In this document: piece by piece, positions 9,724 to 19,245 of the stretch
Numbering within the stretch: position 1 is the first letter of the stretch
Layout of the letters: each line of letters begins with the position of its first letter
Assembly: GCA_017882465.1 (NCBI GenBank)
Contig: JADGPN010000011.1
Span: 1-36,389, forward strand
Direction: 5' to 3'
DNA length: 36,389 nt
Source: Solirubrobacteraceae bacterium
Lineage (GTDB): Bacteria > Actinomycetota > Thermoleophilia > Solirubrobacterales > Solirubrobacteraceae
Position numbers and translations under genes: made by a program
Notes under the pieces: generated by a model
The model's database searches: none
Seen by the model: the letters and a program-made list of their open reading frames with translations, nothing else
What the model was told of the DNA's origin: nothing

Positions 9724-11664
9724 TCAGCGCTCAGGTACGCGGAGAGGATCGTTGGCCTGCTCGGCGTGCCGGTCGTCGGGCGGGGCGGTGAGGATCACGC
9801 GGCAGGGGGCCTTCCGGATCACGTACTTGGTGACCTCCCCGATGTAGTTCTCGAGCGGGCCGCCGGCGCCTCCGAGCAGCCCTCCGCCCCGGACCCGCGA
9901 GGGCTCCTCGGCGGCGAGCACGATCGCCTCCACCCCGCGTCGCTTGGCCTCGGTGACGATGCCCTGCCCCGCGCGACGGGCGCGCACCAGCGCCGTGGCG
10001 ACGGTGACCCCCTCGTATTCCTCGCCCACGACCTTGGCCCGCGAGAGCGCGTCGCGCGCCCGCTTGACCTGTGGCTCGGGCAGGCTGGCGTCGATCGGGA
10101 GCGCCATCGGCACCTCGAAGACCCAGATCGCCTCGATCACCGCTCCGTCGGGGTTGAGATCGTCGTGCTCGGGCCCGGCCAACCGGCCGGCCGTCTGGAC
10201 GATGTCGTCATCCAGCGAGGTGCCGAAGATCGGCACCAGGATCGAGCCGAACTCGGGCTCGAGGGCCTCGTGGCGGAGCGCCCGGTCGGGGATCGTGACC
10301 CGTCGCAGCACCGGTTTGCCCTGGGTCTTGCGGTAGATCACGTACAGCGCGACGCCGCCGATCAGCCATCCCGCCCCCACGTATCTCGCGCCCTGATGGA
10401 AGATGATCACGCTGATCCAGCCGACCCCCGCCAGCACCGCGCCCACCACCGCCGGCAGCGGGATGCGAGCGCCCCGGAAGGGGATCGAGAACGGGATCCG
10501 GTAGGCCCGCGGGCGGTCCGGCTCGCGGATGCGGAGCGTGATCACCGCCAGATGCGCGATCGTGAACGCGAGCATCGCCCCGAAGGCGTAGATGCCCACC
10601 AGCAATTCGAGGTCGGTCGGCAGCACGAGCGCGGCGGCCGCGACCGCAGTGACAGCGATGACCACGTACGGTGTGCCCCAGCGCTGGTGCAGCCTGCCGA
10701 TCGAGCTGGGGATGTGGCGGTTGGTGGCCAGCGAGTAGCCGACGCGCGAGACGCCGAGCATCGAGGAGCCGGCGGCGGCGATGAGCCCGAGCGAGCCTCC
10801 GATCGCGACCGCGTACTTGAGCACCTGAGCCACCCAATGCGGCGTGTAGACCGAGACCACACCCAGCACCGGCGCCTTGAGGTGCTCCTGGCCCAGGGCC
10901 GTCATCCCGTGATGGACGGGTAGCGCTCCGACGCCGACGAGCGCGATGCCGACGTAGATCATGATGATCACCGCGGCACCGGGACCGATCAGGCGGCGCA
11001 CCTCACGCGGGGTCGCCTTGACCTCCCCGGCCAGGCCCGCGGCCGCCTCGAGCCCGGTGAATGCGATCACGGCGATGGGGAGCGCGAACAGCAGATCGGA
11101 GGCGGTCGGGGCGGTGCCGAGATGAATCGTCTGCTTGAGGTGGATGGGATGGAACGCCAGCACCAGCCCGAGCACGATCACGGCCGCCTGGATGACCAGG
11201 TCCAGACCGGTCACCAGCACGCGGCGGCGCAGCCGGTGCGCGCTGACGCCGGTCAGGTTGTCGACGGCGACGAACACGATCACCGCGATGGCAACGGCGA
11301 TCTGCAGCCCGCCACGGCCGATCGGCCCCCAGAACGCGGCCAGGTAGGCCGGCACCGTGAGCGCCGTGACCGCGACCAGGATCGTGTAGTCGAGCACGAT
11401 CGCCCAGCCGGCGATGAAGCTGACCAGCTCGTTGAACGCATACCGGGCGAACACGGCCGAGCCGCCGCGCTCCTGGTGCAGGGCGGCTCCCTCGGCATAG
11501 GTCATCGCCGTGAGCTGGAAGAAGATCCCGGCGGCGAGGAAGACCAGTGGGGTGAGACCGTTCGCCCGATGGGCGACCACGCCGAGGGCGAAGTAGACCG
11601 AGCTGACCGAGGTCGTGTAGACGATCGCGAACAGCGCGCGATGGCTGATCGTTCGTTCCTGCAC
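9724..11664 (-). CDS. APC superfamily permease with C-terminal universal-stress-protein-like domain
   Basis: 646 aa; many TM helices followed by a soluble C-terminus ending EVTKYVIRKAPCRVILTAPP, a USP-like terminal strand. Confidence 0.88.
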   Translation of the reverse strand: MQERTISHRALFAIVYTTSVSSVYFALGVVAHRANGLTPLVFLAAGIFFQLTAMTYAEGAALHQERGGSAVFARYAFNELVSFIAGWAIVLDYTILVAVTALTVPAYLAAFWGPIGRGGLQIAVAIAVIVFVAVDNLTGVSAHRLRRRVLVTGLDLVIQAAVIVLGLVLAFHPIHLKQTIHLGTAPTASDLLFALPIAVIAFTGLEAAAGLAGEVKATPREVRRLIGPGAAVIIMIYVGIALVGVGALPVHHGMTALGQEHLKAPVLGVVSVYTPHWVAQVLKYAVAIGGSLGLIAAAGSSMLGVSRVGYSLATNRHIPSSIGRLHQRWGTPYVVIAVTAVAAAALVLPTDLELLVGIYAFGAMLAFTIAHLAVITLRIREPDRPRAYRIPFSIPFRGARIPLPAVVGAVLAGVGWISVIIFHQGARYVGAGWLIGGVALYVIYRKTQGKPVLRRVTIPDRALRHEALEPEFGSILVPIFGTSLDDDIVQTAGRLAGPEHDDLNPDGAVIEAIWVFEVPMALPIDASLPEPQVKRARDALSRAKVVGEEYEGVTVATALVRARRAGQGIVTEAKRRGVEAIVLAAEEPSRVRGGGLLGGAGGPLENYIGEVTKYVIRKAPCRVILTAPPDDRHAEQANDPLRVPER

Positions 11665-11665
11665 C

Positions 11666-11860
11666 TCAGCCGCCGCTGCGCACGTTCACGTACAGGCGGG
11701 CGGCTCCTGCAAGGACGAACAGCACGCCGAGGATGATCCCGGTCGCCGCCACGCCGCCGCCCGCGGCGACCGTCCGGACGATCAGGGCGATCCCGATCAC
11801 GACCATGATGATCGACATCGTCCGCGTCGCGGAGCTGTGGACTCGCTTCGGATCGGGCAT
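11666..11860 (-). CDS. Small membrane protein (64 aa)
   Basis: Two hydrophobic segments; stop is adjacent to the APC permease start; TAAGCT motif 9 nt before ATG. Confidence 0.65.
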   Translation of the reverse strand: MPDPKRVHSSATRTMSIIMVVIGIALIVRTVAAGGGVAATGIILGVLFVLAGAARLYVNVRSGG

Positions 11861-11879
11861 CGATCGCGAAGCTTAGGAG

Positions 11880-12758
11880 CTATCGCCGTGCGCCCCGAGC
11901 GCCCGCGCCGCGTTGAAACCCGGCGGTAGGCGGAGGTGTCAGCGCCGCGGCGAAGATGACCAGCCCGAAGGCGAGCACGTGCACGGCCAGCTCGAAGTGG
12001 CCGGAGGGGAGCGGCTCACCGAACACGATCGGCCCGGCGGCGATCGTGGCCAGGTTGGCTGCCGCGCTCGTGACCGCGATCACGGGGACGGCATCGCCGA
12101 GCTGCAGGCTCCGCGCCGAGATCAGCAGGCCGAGCAGCGATGCGATCAGGATCACCAGCGCCAGCGGGTGCAGCAGCACCCCGAAGCCGAGGCTCCCGAG
12201 GTGCGAGCTGAGCGCCTTGATCGACGTGTCCGACGCCGCCCACAGCAGCCCCGCGGAGACGGCCAGCGCCATCGGCCGTCGTGACAGCCCGGCGATCGCG
12301 AGCCCGGCACATCCCAGCAGGCCGGCGTACACGGCCAGCGTCCCCGCCGCGTAATGCGAATCGGCGCCGTTCCCGGTGTTGCCGAGCGTCGCGGCCAGAA
12401 AGGCCAGGCCCGCCGCGGTCAGCGCAACCCCCACCCACTCCCGCCGCGTCACCTCGATCCCGAACAGCCGGTCGGCGACCACGGTCAGCAGCACCAGCCC
12501 CCCGGCGATGACCGACTGCACCAAGGAGATCGGAGCCAAAGACAAAGCCCCCACATGCAGCCCCCAGGAGCCGAGCGCAATCAGGATGCCCAAGGAGTAC
12601 AGCGGCGACCTGAAAAGCGCCACAGAGCTCGACAGCGGCCGCCGAAGGTCAACGTCCGGAGCCTCCCTCGCCCCCCGAAACTTGTACAGAAACCCAGCCA
12701 CCGACCCGAACGCCGTCCCCAAAGCCAGCAGCAGCCCGATCTCGACGGACAAAGACAT
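11880..12758 (-). CDS. DMT/EamA-like transporter
   Basis: 292 aa, about ten hydrophobic segments in two halves; PISLVQSVIAGGLVLLTVVADRLFG and FGEPLPSGHFELAVHVLAFGLVIFAA. Confidence 0.82.
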   Translation of the reverse strand: MSLSVEIGLLLALGTAFGSVAGFLYKFRGAREAPDVDLRRPLSSSVALFRSPLYSLGILIALGSWGLHVGALSLAPISLVQSVIAGGLVLLTVVADRLFGIEVTRREWVGVALTAAGLAFLAATLGNTGNGADSHYAAGTLAVYAGLLGCAGLAIAGLSRRPMALAVSAGLLWAASDTSIKALSSHLGSLGFGVLLHPLALVILIASLLGLLISARSLQLGDAVPVIAVTSAAANLATIAAGPIVFGEPLPSGHFELAVHVLAFGLVIFAAALTPPPTAGFQRGAGARGARR

Positions 12759-12813
12759 GCCTGAACGAGCGTAGCGCTGCGACCACGGAGCTACCTCCGC
12801 AGTCCGGACAGCC

Positions 12814-14880
12814 CTACGTAATCAGCGGGATGATCAGCAGCGCCACGATGTTGGCCACCTTGATCATCGGGTTGATCGCCGGCCCGGCGGTGTCCTTGAA
12901 CGGATCGCCCACCGTGTCGCCGGTGACCGCCGCAGCGTGGGCCTCGGACCCCTTGCCGCCGAAGGCACCGTCCTCGATCAGCTTCTTGGCGTTGTCCCAG
13001 GCGCCGCCGCCGGAGGTCATCGAGACGGCCATGAACAGGCCGACCACGATCACCCCGATCAGCAGCCCGCCGAGGGCCTCGACGCTGATCAGGCCGACGA
13101 TCAGGGTCAGCACGATCGGGATCAGGGACGGGATGATCATCTCCCGCTGGGCGGCCTTGGTGACGATGTCCACACAGGTGCCGTACTCGGGCTTGTCGGT
13201 GCCCTCCATGATCCCGGGCTTCTCCCGGAACTGCCGGCGGACCTCCTCCACGACCGCGCCGCCGGCGCGGCCGACGGCCTCCATCGACAGGGCGGCGAAC
13301 AGGTAGACCATCATGCCGCCGATCAGCAGGCCGATCAGCACCGGCGGGTTTCCGAGCACGAAGGCGAAGTGCGACCGCAGCGGCAGCTCACGCTCGAAGG
13401 CGTTGAACAGCACCAGCGCCGCCAGGGCGGCGGAGCCGATCGCGTAGCCCTTGGTGACCGCCTTGGTCGTGTTGCCGACCGCGTCGAGCTTGTCGGTGAC
13501 GTTGCGGACGTCCTCGGGAAGCTCGGCCATCTCGGCGATGCCGCCCGCGTTGTCGGTGATCGGGCCGAAGGCGTCGAGGGCGACGATCAGGCCGGTCAGC
13601 GACAGCTGAGCCATCACCGCGACGCCGATCCCGTAGATGCCCTGGGTGCCGCCGCCGCCCAGCTTCCAGGCGCCGAAGATGCCGAGGGCGATCACGATCG
13701 CCGGCAGCGCCGTGGCCTGATAGCCCTGGGCGAGACCCTGGATGATGTTCGTCGCGTGGCCCGTCTGCGAGGCCCGGGCCGTGCTCTTCACCGGCGAGAA
13801 CCGGGTCGAGGTGTAGTAGTCGGTGATGACGAACAGGCAGGCCGTGATGCCGAGGCCGATCAGGGCGCAGAAGTAGAACTTGTACCAGTGTGGCCCGAGG
13901 GCGCCGCCCTTGTAGTGGACCCCGTCCATCAGCCACCTGGTGACGGGCAGGAACGCCAACGCCGCAAGCAGACCGGAGACGACCAAGCCCTGGTAGAGGG
14001 CGCGCTCGACGTTGCCGGACTTGGACTTCACGGCGAAGGTGCCAATGATCGAGGCGACGATCGAGACGCCGCCGATGACCAGCGGGTAGAGCGCCACGGC
14101 CGTCTGATCGGCGAAGGAGAAGATGAGCACGCCGAGCAACATCACCGCGACCGCCGTGACCGCGTAGGTCTCGAACAGGTCGGCGGCCATACCGGCGCAG
14201 TCGCCGACGTTGTCGCCGACGTTGTCGGCGATCACGGCCGGGTTGCGCGGGTCGTCCTCGGGGATCCCGGCCTCGATCTTGCCCACCAGGTCGGCGCCGA
14301 CATCGGCCCCCTTGGTGAAGATGCCGCCGCCCAGACGGGCGAAGACGGAGATCAGCGAGCCGCCGAAGCCGAGCCCGATCAGGGCATCGACTGCGTGTCG
14401 CGGGGTCTCGCCGGCGATCCAGGTCAGCACGCCGTAGTAACCGGCGACGCCGATCAGCGCCAGGCCGACCACCAGCATGCCGGTCACCGCGCCGCCGCGG
14501 AAGGCGACATCGAGCGCGCGCGAGACGCCGCTGCGAGCGGACTCGGCAACCCGGGCGTTGGCGCGGACCGACACGTTCATGCCGATATAGCCGGCCGAGG
14601 CCGACAGCAGGCCACCGATCGCGAATCCGATCGCGACCCTGATGTTCTGGATCGGGATCAGGGCGATGAACAGCACCACCCCGACACCGGCGATGGTCGT
14701 GTACTGCCGGTTGAGATATGCGCGGGCGCCTTCCTGGACCGCGGCCGAGATTTCCTGCATCCGCTCGTTGCCCGGCGAGAGCGCCAGCAGCGAGCGAGCA
14801 GTGACTGCGCCGTAGACGATGGCGCAGGCTGCGCCGAACAGCGCAACCAGCACCCCGTGGTGCGTCAGAAAGCTAGACAA
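12814..14880 (-). CDS. hppA: Membrane-bound proton-translocating pyrophosphatase, predicted K+-independent
   Basis: 688 aa; [47 protein letters not shown] signature; GNTTKA determinant; TTG start with GGAGG 8 nt upstream. Confidence 0.96.
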   Translation of the reverse strand: MSSFLTHHGVLVALFGAACAIVYGAVTARSLLALSPGNERMQEISAAVQEGARAYLNRQYTTIAGVGVVLFIALIPIQNIRVAIGFAIGGLLSASAGYIGMNVSVRANARVAESARSGVSRALDVAFRGGAVTGMLVVGLALIGVAGYYGVLTWIAGETPRHAVDALIGLGFGGSLISVFARLGGGIFTKGADVGADLVGKIEAGIPEDDPRNPAVIADNVGDNVGDCAGMAADLFETYAVTAVAVMLLGVLIFSFADQTAVALYPLVIGGVSIVASIIGTFAVKSKSGNVERALYQGLVVSGLLAALAFLPVTRWLMDGVHYKGGALGPHWYKFYFCALIGLGITACLFVITDYYTSTRFSPVKSTARASQTGHATNIIQGLAQGYQATALPAIVIALGIFGAWKLGGGGTQGIYGIGVAVMAQLSLTGLIVALDAFGPITDNAGGIAEMAELPEDVRNVTDKLDAVGNTTKAVTKGYAIGSAALAALVLFNAFERELPLRSHFAFVLGNPPVLIGLLIGGMMVYLFAALSMEAVGRAGGAVVEEVRRQFREKPGIMEGTDKPEYGTCVDIVTKAAQREMIIPSLIPIVLTLIVGLISVEALGGLLIGVIVVGLFMAVSMTSGGGAWDNAKKLIEDGAFGGKGSEAHAAAVTGDTVGDPFKDTAGPAINPMIKVANIVALLIIPLIT

Positions 14881-14918
14881 GACAAGATCCTCCGGAGGGC
14901 TCTACATCGTTAGGAAAA

Positions 14919-15003
14919 GGCGCGGGCTAAACGCGCCCAGAAACGTGAAGGGCCACCACCCGAAACACCCCCGGGAGGAGGCCCCGCGACAAAGCGGCGC
15001 GGG
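14919..15003 (-). promoter_or_regulatory. Structured 5' leader candidate of hppA: two hairpins, the start-proximal one followed by TTTT
   Basis: Minus strand CCCGCG-N9-CGCGGG (15003-14983) and GGCGCG-TTTAGCC-CGCGCC-TTTT (from 14937), about 35 nt before the hppA start. Confidence 0.45.
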
Positions 15004-15136
15004 AGTTTATCGCGCCGAGGCGGCGGACGTCCTGCGGTGCCGCGTCGCGGCCGCCGGGGCCAGCCGCCACCGCCTTGGGGTACGCGGCGTTACCCGGCCG
15101 GGGGCGTCAGACGGCGTGCGAACGTGTTGCAGGCTC

Positions 15137-15664
15137 TTACTGGCCGGGGATCCAGAGACGCCCGCTGCGCTGAGCCGGGCCGGGACCGTCGGGCTCGGCG
15201 CCCGGTTCCTCGGGTGCGCCGGGACCGGAATCGGAACCGCCGGCGCCCTCCCCGCCCCCCGGCGCGGAGCCCGCCGAGGCCTCGGGTGCGGCGGACGGCG
15301 CGGCACCGCCGATGCGCACGTAGGCCAGCTGCAGTTGTGACAGCGCATCCCGGATCGGCCCTGCCTGGGGCGGGGCCGCCTGCTCGACCAGCGGCAGCAG
15401 CACGCGAACCGCCTCGATCGCGATCCGCACCTGCTCGGGATCGCGCTCCCTCTCCGTGCCGGGCACCAGCCCGGTGCGCCGCATGCCCATGTTGATCAGG
15501 GTCACCACCTGCTCCAGCAGCACGTGCTCGATCCGGATCTTCTTGATCTCGGCCTCGTACGCCGCCCGCAGCTCCTCTTCGGACATCTGTTCCTCGGCCG
15601 GACCCGCGCCACCGGGCTCCGGCGGCGGGACGTTGGGGTCTGACGGGCCTCTGGTTGCACTCAC
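15137..15664 (-). CDS. DUF1844-like hypothetical protein
   Basis: 175 aa; VVTLINMGMRRTGL...AIEAVRVLLPLVE...IRDALSQLQLAYV resembles DUF1844 proteins; start overlaps the preceding gene by ATGA. Confidence 0.6.
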   Translation of the reverse strand: MSATRGPSDPNVPPPEPGGAGPAEEQMSEEELRAAYEAEIKKIRIEHVLLEQVVTLINMGMRRTGLVPGTERERDPEQVRIAIEAVRVLLPLVEQAAPPQAGPIRDALSQLQLAYVRIGGAAPSAAPEASAGSAPGGGEGAGGSDSGPGAPEEPGAEPDGPGPAQRSGRLWIPGQ

Positions 15665-16824
15665 TTGGTCACCTCCGCTGGACGCTCAGCCTTCTGAGCA
15701 TAGGTCTCACGTGTCTGGGCCACAGTGGCGGTGAAGATCTCCTCGAGGCTCATCCCGGCCTCAACCAGCCGCCGTTGGCGCTGGGCGCCGTTGAGCTCGG
15801 GCAGCGCGACCTCGATACCGAGCTCGGCTCGGACCGGCTCCGTCCACTCGTGCAGGCGCTCGAGCGCCCCCTGGGCCGGGTACTCGGCGCGCCGCTCGAG
15901 GTCGAGCAGCTTGCCGTCGAGCCCGTACCGGATCGCGCGCCACATGTTCTCCTCGATCAACCGGCCGGCCACTTCCGGCTTGGCCACGCCGGCGTCGATA
16001 TCACGTGCGGCCTGCGCCACACACGCGACGATCAGCGCCGCCAGTCCCTCGGCCTCCGGCGCGGTGGCCTGGGCATCGCAGATCCGGACCTCGACCGTCC
16101 CAAAGGACAGATGCGGGCGGATCGACCACCACACCTGCGTGTACTCGACGATCGAGCGGGTGTCGAGCAGGAAGCCGACGTAGTCGGCGAACGAGCCCCA
16201 GCTGCCGTACGGGTCGGGGATCCCGCAGCGCGGGAAGCTGCGGGTGAAGGTCTGGGTGCGGGCGCTGTGCAGGCCCGAGTCGCGCCCGTCCAGAAACGGC
16301 GAGTTGGCCGAGATCGCCAGCAGGAGCGGGAGCACCGGCCGCAGCCGATCGCAGACGAGCACGGCGCGGTCGGCGCCGCGGATCCCCACGTGCACGTGCA
16401 GCGAGAAGGTGTTGTTGCGCCAGGCCACGTACCTCAGCCCGTCCTCGACCCGCCGGTAGTGATCGGTCTGGATGATGTGCTGCTCGCGATAGTCCGACCA
16501 CGGATGCGTGCCGGTCGCGCCGAGGGCCACCCCGCGCTCGAGCGCCAGCGCGAACAGCCGCCGCCTGCGGTCGCGCTGGGCGAGGGTCGCGGCGGCCAGG
16601 TCCGCGCCCCGCCCTGAGCGGATCTCGACCTCGGAGGCGATCAGCTCACCGGCCACCGACTCGGCCAGCACCGGATCGCTCGACGCCGCCTGCTTGAGCT
16701 CCGCGAACCGGGAGGTGAGACCGAGGTCGACCGCATCGAGGATCGAGAACTCCTCCTCGAGCCCGACGGTGAAGTCGGTCGAGTCCTCGAAGGCCGCACG
16801 GGCGGTGTCCAGATCGACGTCCAC
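15661..16824 (-). CDS. Carboxylate-amine ligase, YbdK/glutamate-cysteine ligase type 2 family
   Basis: 387 aa; DFTVGLEEEFSILD, GTHPWSDYREQHIIQTDHYRRVEDGLRYVAWRNNTFSLHVHVGIRGAD. Confidence 0.9.
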   Translation of the reverse strand: MDVDLDTARAAFEDSTDFTVGLEEEFSILDAVDLGLTSRFAELKQAASSDPVLAESVAGELIASEVEIRSGRGADLAAATLAQRDRRRRLFALALERGVALGATGTHPWSDYREQHIIQTDHYRRVEDGLRYVAWRNNTFSLHVHVGIRGADRAVLVCDRLRPVLPLLLAISANSPFLDGRDSGLHSARTQTFTRSFPRCGIPDPYGSWGSFADYVGFLLDTRSIVEYTQVWWSIRPHLSFGTVEVRICDAQATAPEAEGLAALIVACVAQAARDIDAGVAKPEVAGRLIEENMWRAIRYGLDGKLLDLERRAEYPAQGALERLHEWTEPVRAELGIEVALPELNGAQRQRRLVEAGMSLEEIFTATVAQTRETYAQKAERPAEVTK

Positions 16825-16836
16825 GTCGAAGGGGTG

Positions 16837-17517
16837 CTAGGTCAGATAGAAGTAGAGGGCGTACAGCAGGTCGACGGCGGGGCTCGAGGTGTGGACGGTC
16901 ACCTCGGGCGGCACCTGGAGCAGCGCATCGGAGTAATTGAAGATGATCTTGACGCCGGCCTCCGCGAGTTCGTCGGCCAGGATCTGGGCGGCGGGTGACG
17001 GGACGGCGAGCACCGCCACCACGATCTCCTCGTCTTCGACCACGTCGCGCAGCGCCGAGTTGTGGCGGACGGTGAGCGGGCCGATCTTGCTCCCGACCTT
17101 GTCCCGATCGACGTCGAACACCGCGACCACCCGGAAGCCGTGGTCGGCGAAGATGTCCGAGGTCGCGATCGCCGTGCCCAGGTGGCCGGCGCCGAACAGG
17201 GCGATGTTGTGCTGGCCGGACGTGCGCAGGATCTTGCGGATCTGCGATACGAGCGACTCGACGTTGTAGCCGACGCCGCGCTTGCCGAACTTGCCGAAGC
17301 CGGACAGATCGCGTCGGATCTGGGTCGAATTGACGTGCGTGTAGTCGGCGAGCTCCTGTGAAGAGATCGTCTCCTTGCCCATCTTGCGCGCCTGTGTGAG
17401 CACCTGAAGGTATCGCGACAGCCGCGCTGCGACGCCCAGTGAAAGCTTCTCCCCGGGCTTTTCGCTGCCCGGCTGAGCCACCTCGGTACTGCGACCGACC
17501 GTGTAGCTCATCCGCAC
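16837..17517 (-). CDS. rex: Redox-sensing transcriptional repressor Rex
   Basis: 226 aa; winged-helix SSQELADYTHVNSTQIRRDLSGFGKFGKRGVGYNVESL and Rossmann NIALFGAGHLGTAIA. Confidence 0.95.
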   Translation of the reverse strand: MRMSYTVGRSTEVAQPGSEKPGEKLSLGVAARLSRYLQVLTQARKMGKETISSQELADYTHVNSTQIRRDLSGFGKFGKRGVGYNVESLVSQIRKILRTSGQHNIALFGAGHLGTAIATSDIFADHGFRVVAVFDVDRDKVGSKIGPLTVRHNSALRDVVEDEEIVVAVLAVPSPAAQILADELAEAGVKIIFNYSDALLQVPPEVTVHTSSPAVDLLYALYFYLT

Positions 17518-17523
17518 CTCACT

Positions 17524-17766
17524 CTATCGGGGGGCCAGCAGGCGGCGCGTGAACTCGTCCTCGTCGACGAGCAGCTCGAACTCCTCGCGCCCGTCGATGG
17601 TGACCACCGGGATGCGCTCGAGGTAGGCCGCGTGCAGCGCACCGTCGGTCTCGATGTCGCGCTCCTCGAGCACGAACGGCGCCTGGGCGCGGACCCGCTC
17701 GAGGACCTCGCGCGCGTCGTCGCACAGGCAGCAGCCGGCCCGGCCGTAGAGGACCACCGTGCGCAT
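17524..17766 (-). CDS. Glutaredoxin-like family protein
   Basis: 80 aa; VVLYGRAGCCLCDDAREVLERV redox-active motif; IPVVTIDGREEFEL. Confidence 0.87.
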   Translation of the reverse strand: MRTVVLYGRAGCCLCDDAREVLERVRAQAPFVLEERDIETDGALHAAYLERIPVVTIDGREEFELLVDEDEFTRRLLAPR

Positions 17767-18773
17767 CAGGCGGCCGGCGCGCGCTCGCCGGTGGCGTAGA
17801 CGTCGAGGCCGAGGTAGCCGGGATAGGCCAGCACGGGCACGTATCGCGCGGCGCTGGCGATCATGGCTGCGTTGTCGGTGCAGAGCGCAGGCGGCGGGAC
17901 GTCGAGCTCGGCTCCGAGCTCGGCCAGCCGGGCGCGGAGGGGTCCGTTGGCGGCCACCCCGCCGCCGATCGCCAGGCGCTCCAGGCCGGTGGCCGCAAGG
18001 GCGCGCTCGGCGCGGACGGCGAGCGCCTCGACGATGGCGTGCTGGTAGGAGGCGGCGAGGTCCGCGCGCCGGCGCTCGGCCTCGGCCTCCCCCAGCTCGC
18101 GGACGCGATAGAGGAGCGCCGTCTTCAGACCCGCGAAGGAGAAGTCGAGCCCCGGGACGCCCGCCGCGCGGGGGAAGCCGAACGCCGCCCGATCGCCGTC
18201 GCGGGCCAGCCGCTCGAGCGCGGCCCCACCGGGATATCCCAGCCCGAGCAGGCGGGCGCCCTTGTCGAACGCCTCTCCGGCGGCGTCGTCGAGCGTCTGG
18301 CCGATCAGCTCGAACCGGGGGCCGTGGCCGGTGACCTTGGCCAGCAGCGTATGGCCGCCGCTCGCGATCAGGCTCAGGAACGGCGGCTCGAACGGCTCCG
18401 GACCGAGGAAGGCGGCAGCGACGTGGCCGTGGAGATGATCGACGGCGGCGAGCGGGAGCTCGTGCGCGGCGGCGAGAGCCTTGGCAGTGGCGACGCCGAC
18501 GAGCAGCGCGCCGACCAGGCCGGGGCCGGCCGTGACCGCGACCAGATCGACGCGCTCGAGCTCGGTTCCGGCGCGCGCCAGCGCCTGCGCGACGACATCG
18601 CCGATCAGCTCCAGGTGGTGTCGCGAGGCGATCTCGGGCACGACGCCGCCATAGCGGTCGTGGATTCCCTGCGAGGAGATCACGTTGGAGCGGATCTCAC
18701 CCGCGCCGGTGATGACCGCCGCGCAGGTGTCATCGCAGCTCGTCTCGAGCGCCACGATCAGGCGGCCGGGCAT
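17766..18773 (-). CDS. tsaD: tRNA N6-threonylcarbamoyladenosine synthase subunit TsaD
   Basis: 335 aa; ALETSCDDTCAAVI, ASRHHLELI, DHLHGHVAAAFL, AIGGGVAANGPLRARL. Confidence 0.97.
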   Translation of the reverse strand: MPGRLIVALETSCDDTCAAVITGAGEIRSNVISSQGIHDRYGGVVPEIASRHHLELIGDVVAQALARAGTELERVDLVAVTAGPGLVGALLVGVATAKALAAAHELPLAAVDHLHGHVAAAFLGPEPFEPPFLSLIASGGHTLLAKVTGHGPRFELIGQTLDDAAGEAFDKGARLLGLGYPGGAALERLARDGDRAAFGFPRAAGVPGLDFSFAGLKTALLYRVRELGEAEAERRRADLAASYQHAIVEALAVRAERALAATGLERLAIGGGVAANGPLRARLAELGAELDVPPPALCTDNAAMIASAARYVPVLAYPGYLGLDVYATGERAPAA

Positions 18774-18774
18774 C

Positions 18775-19245
18775 TCAGCCCGCGAATCCGGTGCCCGACC
18801 GGTCCGCGGTCGTCCGCCACATGATCATCGCGTCCTCGCCGGTGTCCTGGTAGTAGCGCCGCCGCGTGCCGGCGGCCCGGAACCCGAACTGCTCGTACAG
18901 CGCGATCGCGCCGCTGTTCGAGGTCCGGACCTCGAGCGTGTAGGGCGCGTCGGGACCGGCACGCTCGAGCATACGGGCCAGCAGGCCGGTGGCGACGCCG
19001 CGGCGGCGGGCGGACGGATCCACGGCGATGTTCATCAGATGCCAGATCTGGTCATAGCGCGCGCAGATCAGGTAGCCCACGAGCTTGCCGTCGACGAGCG
19101 CGGCCAGGCAGACGCCGGAGGGCTTGGACAGCTCCAGCACGAACATGGCCAGCGACCAGGGGGTCGGGAAGACGCGGCGCTCGACGGCGATGACCTGCGG
19201 GAGGTCCGAATAGCCGAGGGGGCGGATGGTGACGGGCTGTGTCAA
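18775..19245 (-). CDS. rimI: Ribosomal protein S18-alanine N-acetyltransferase (GNAT)
   Basis: 156 aa GNAT fold, IAVDPSARRRGVATGLLARMLERA; located between tsaB and tsaD. Confidence 0.9.
   Translation of the reverse strand: MTQPVTIRPLGYSDLPQVIAVERRVFPTPWSLAMFVLELSKPSGVCLAALVDGKLVGYLICARYDQIWHLMNIAVDPSARRRGVATGLLARMLERAGPDAPYTLEVRTSNSGAIALYEQFGFRAAGTRRRYYQDTGEDAMIMWRTTADRSGTGFAG

Noticed and set aside
12937-14913. 658-aa plus-strand ORF opposite hppA
   Set aside because: Antisense shadow ORF; low-complexity R/D/H/Q-rich translation, and the hppA signature motifs are on the minus strand.
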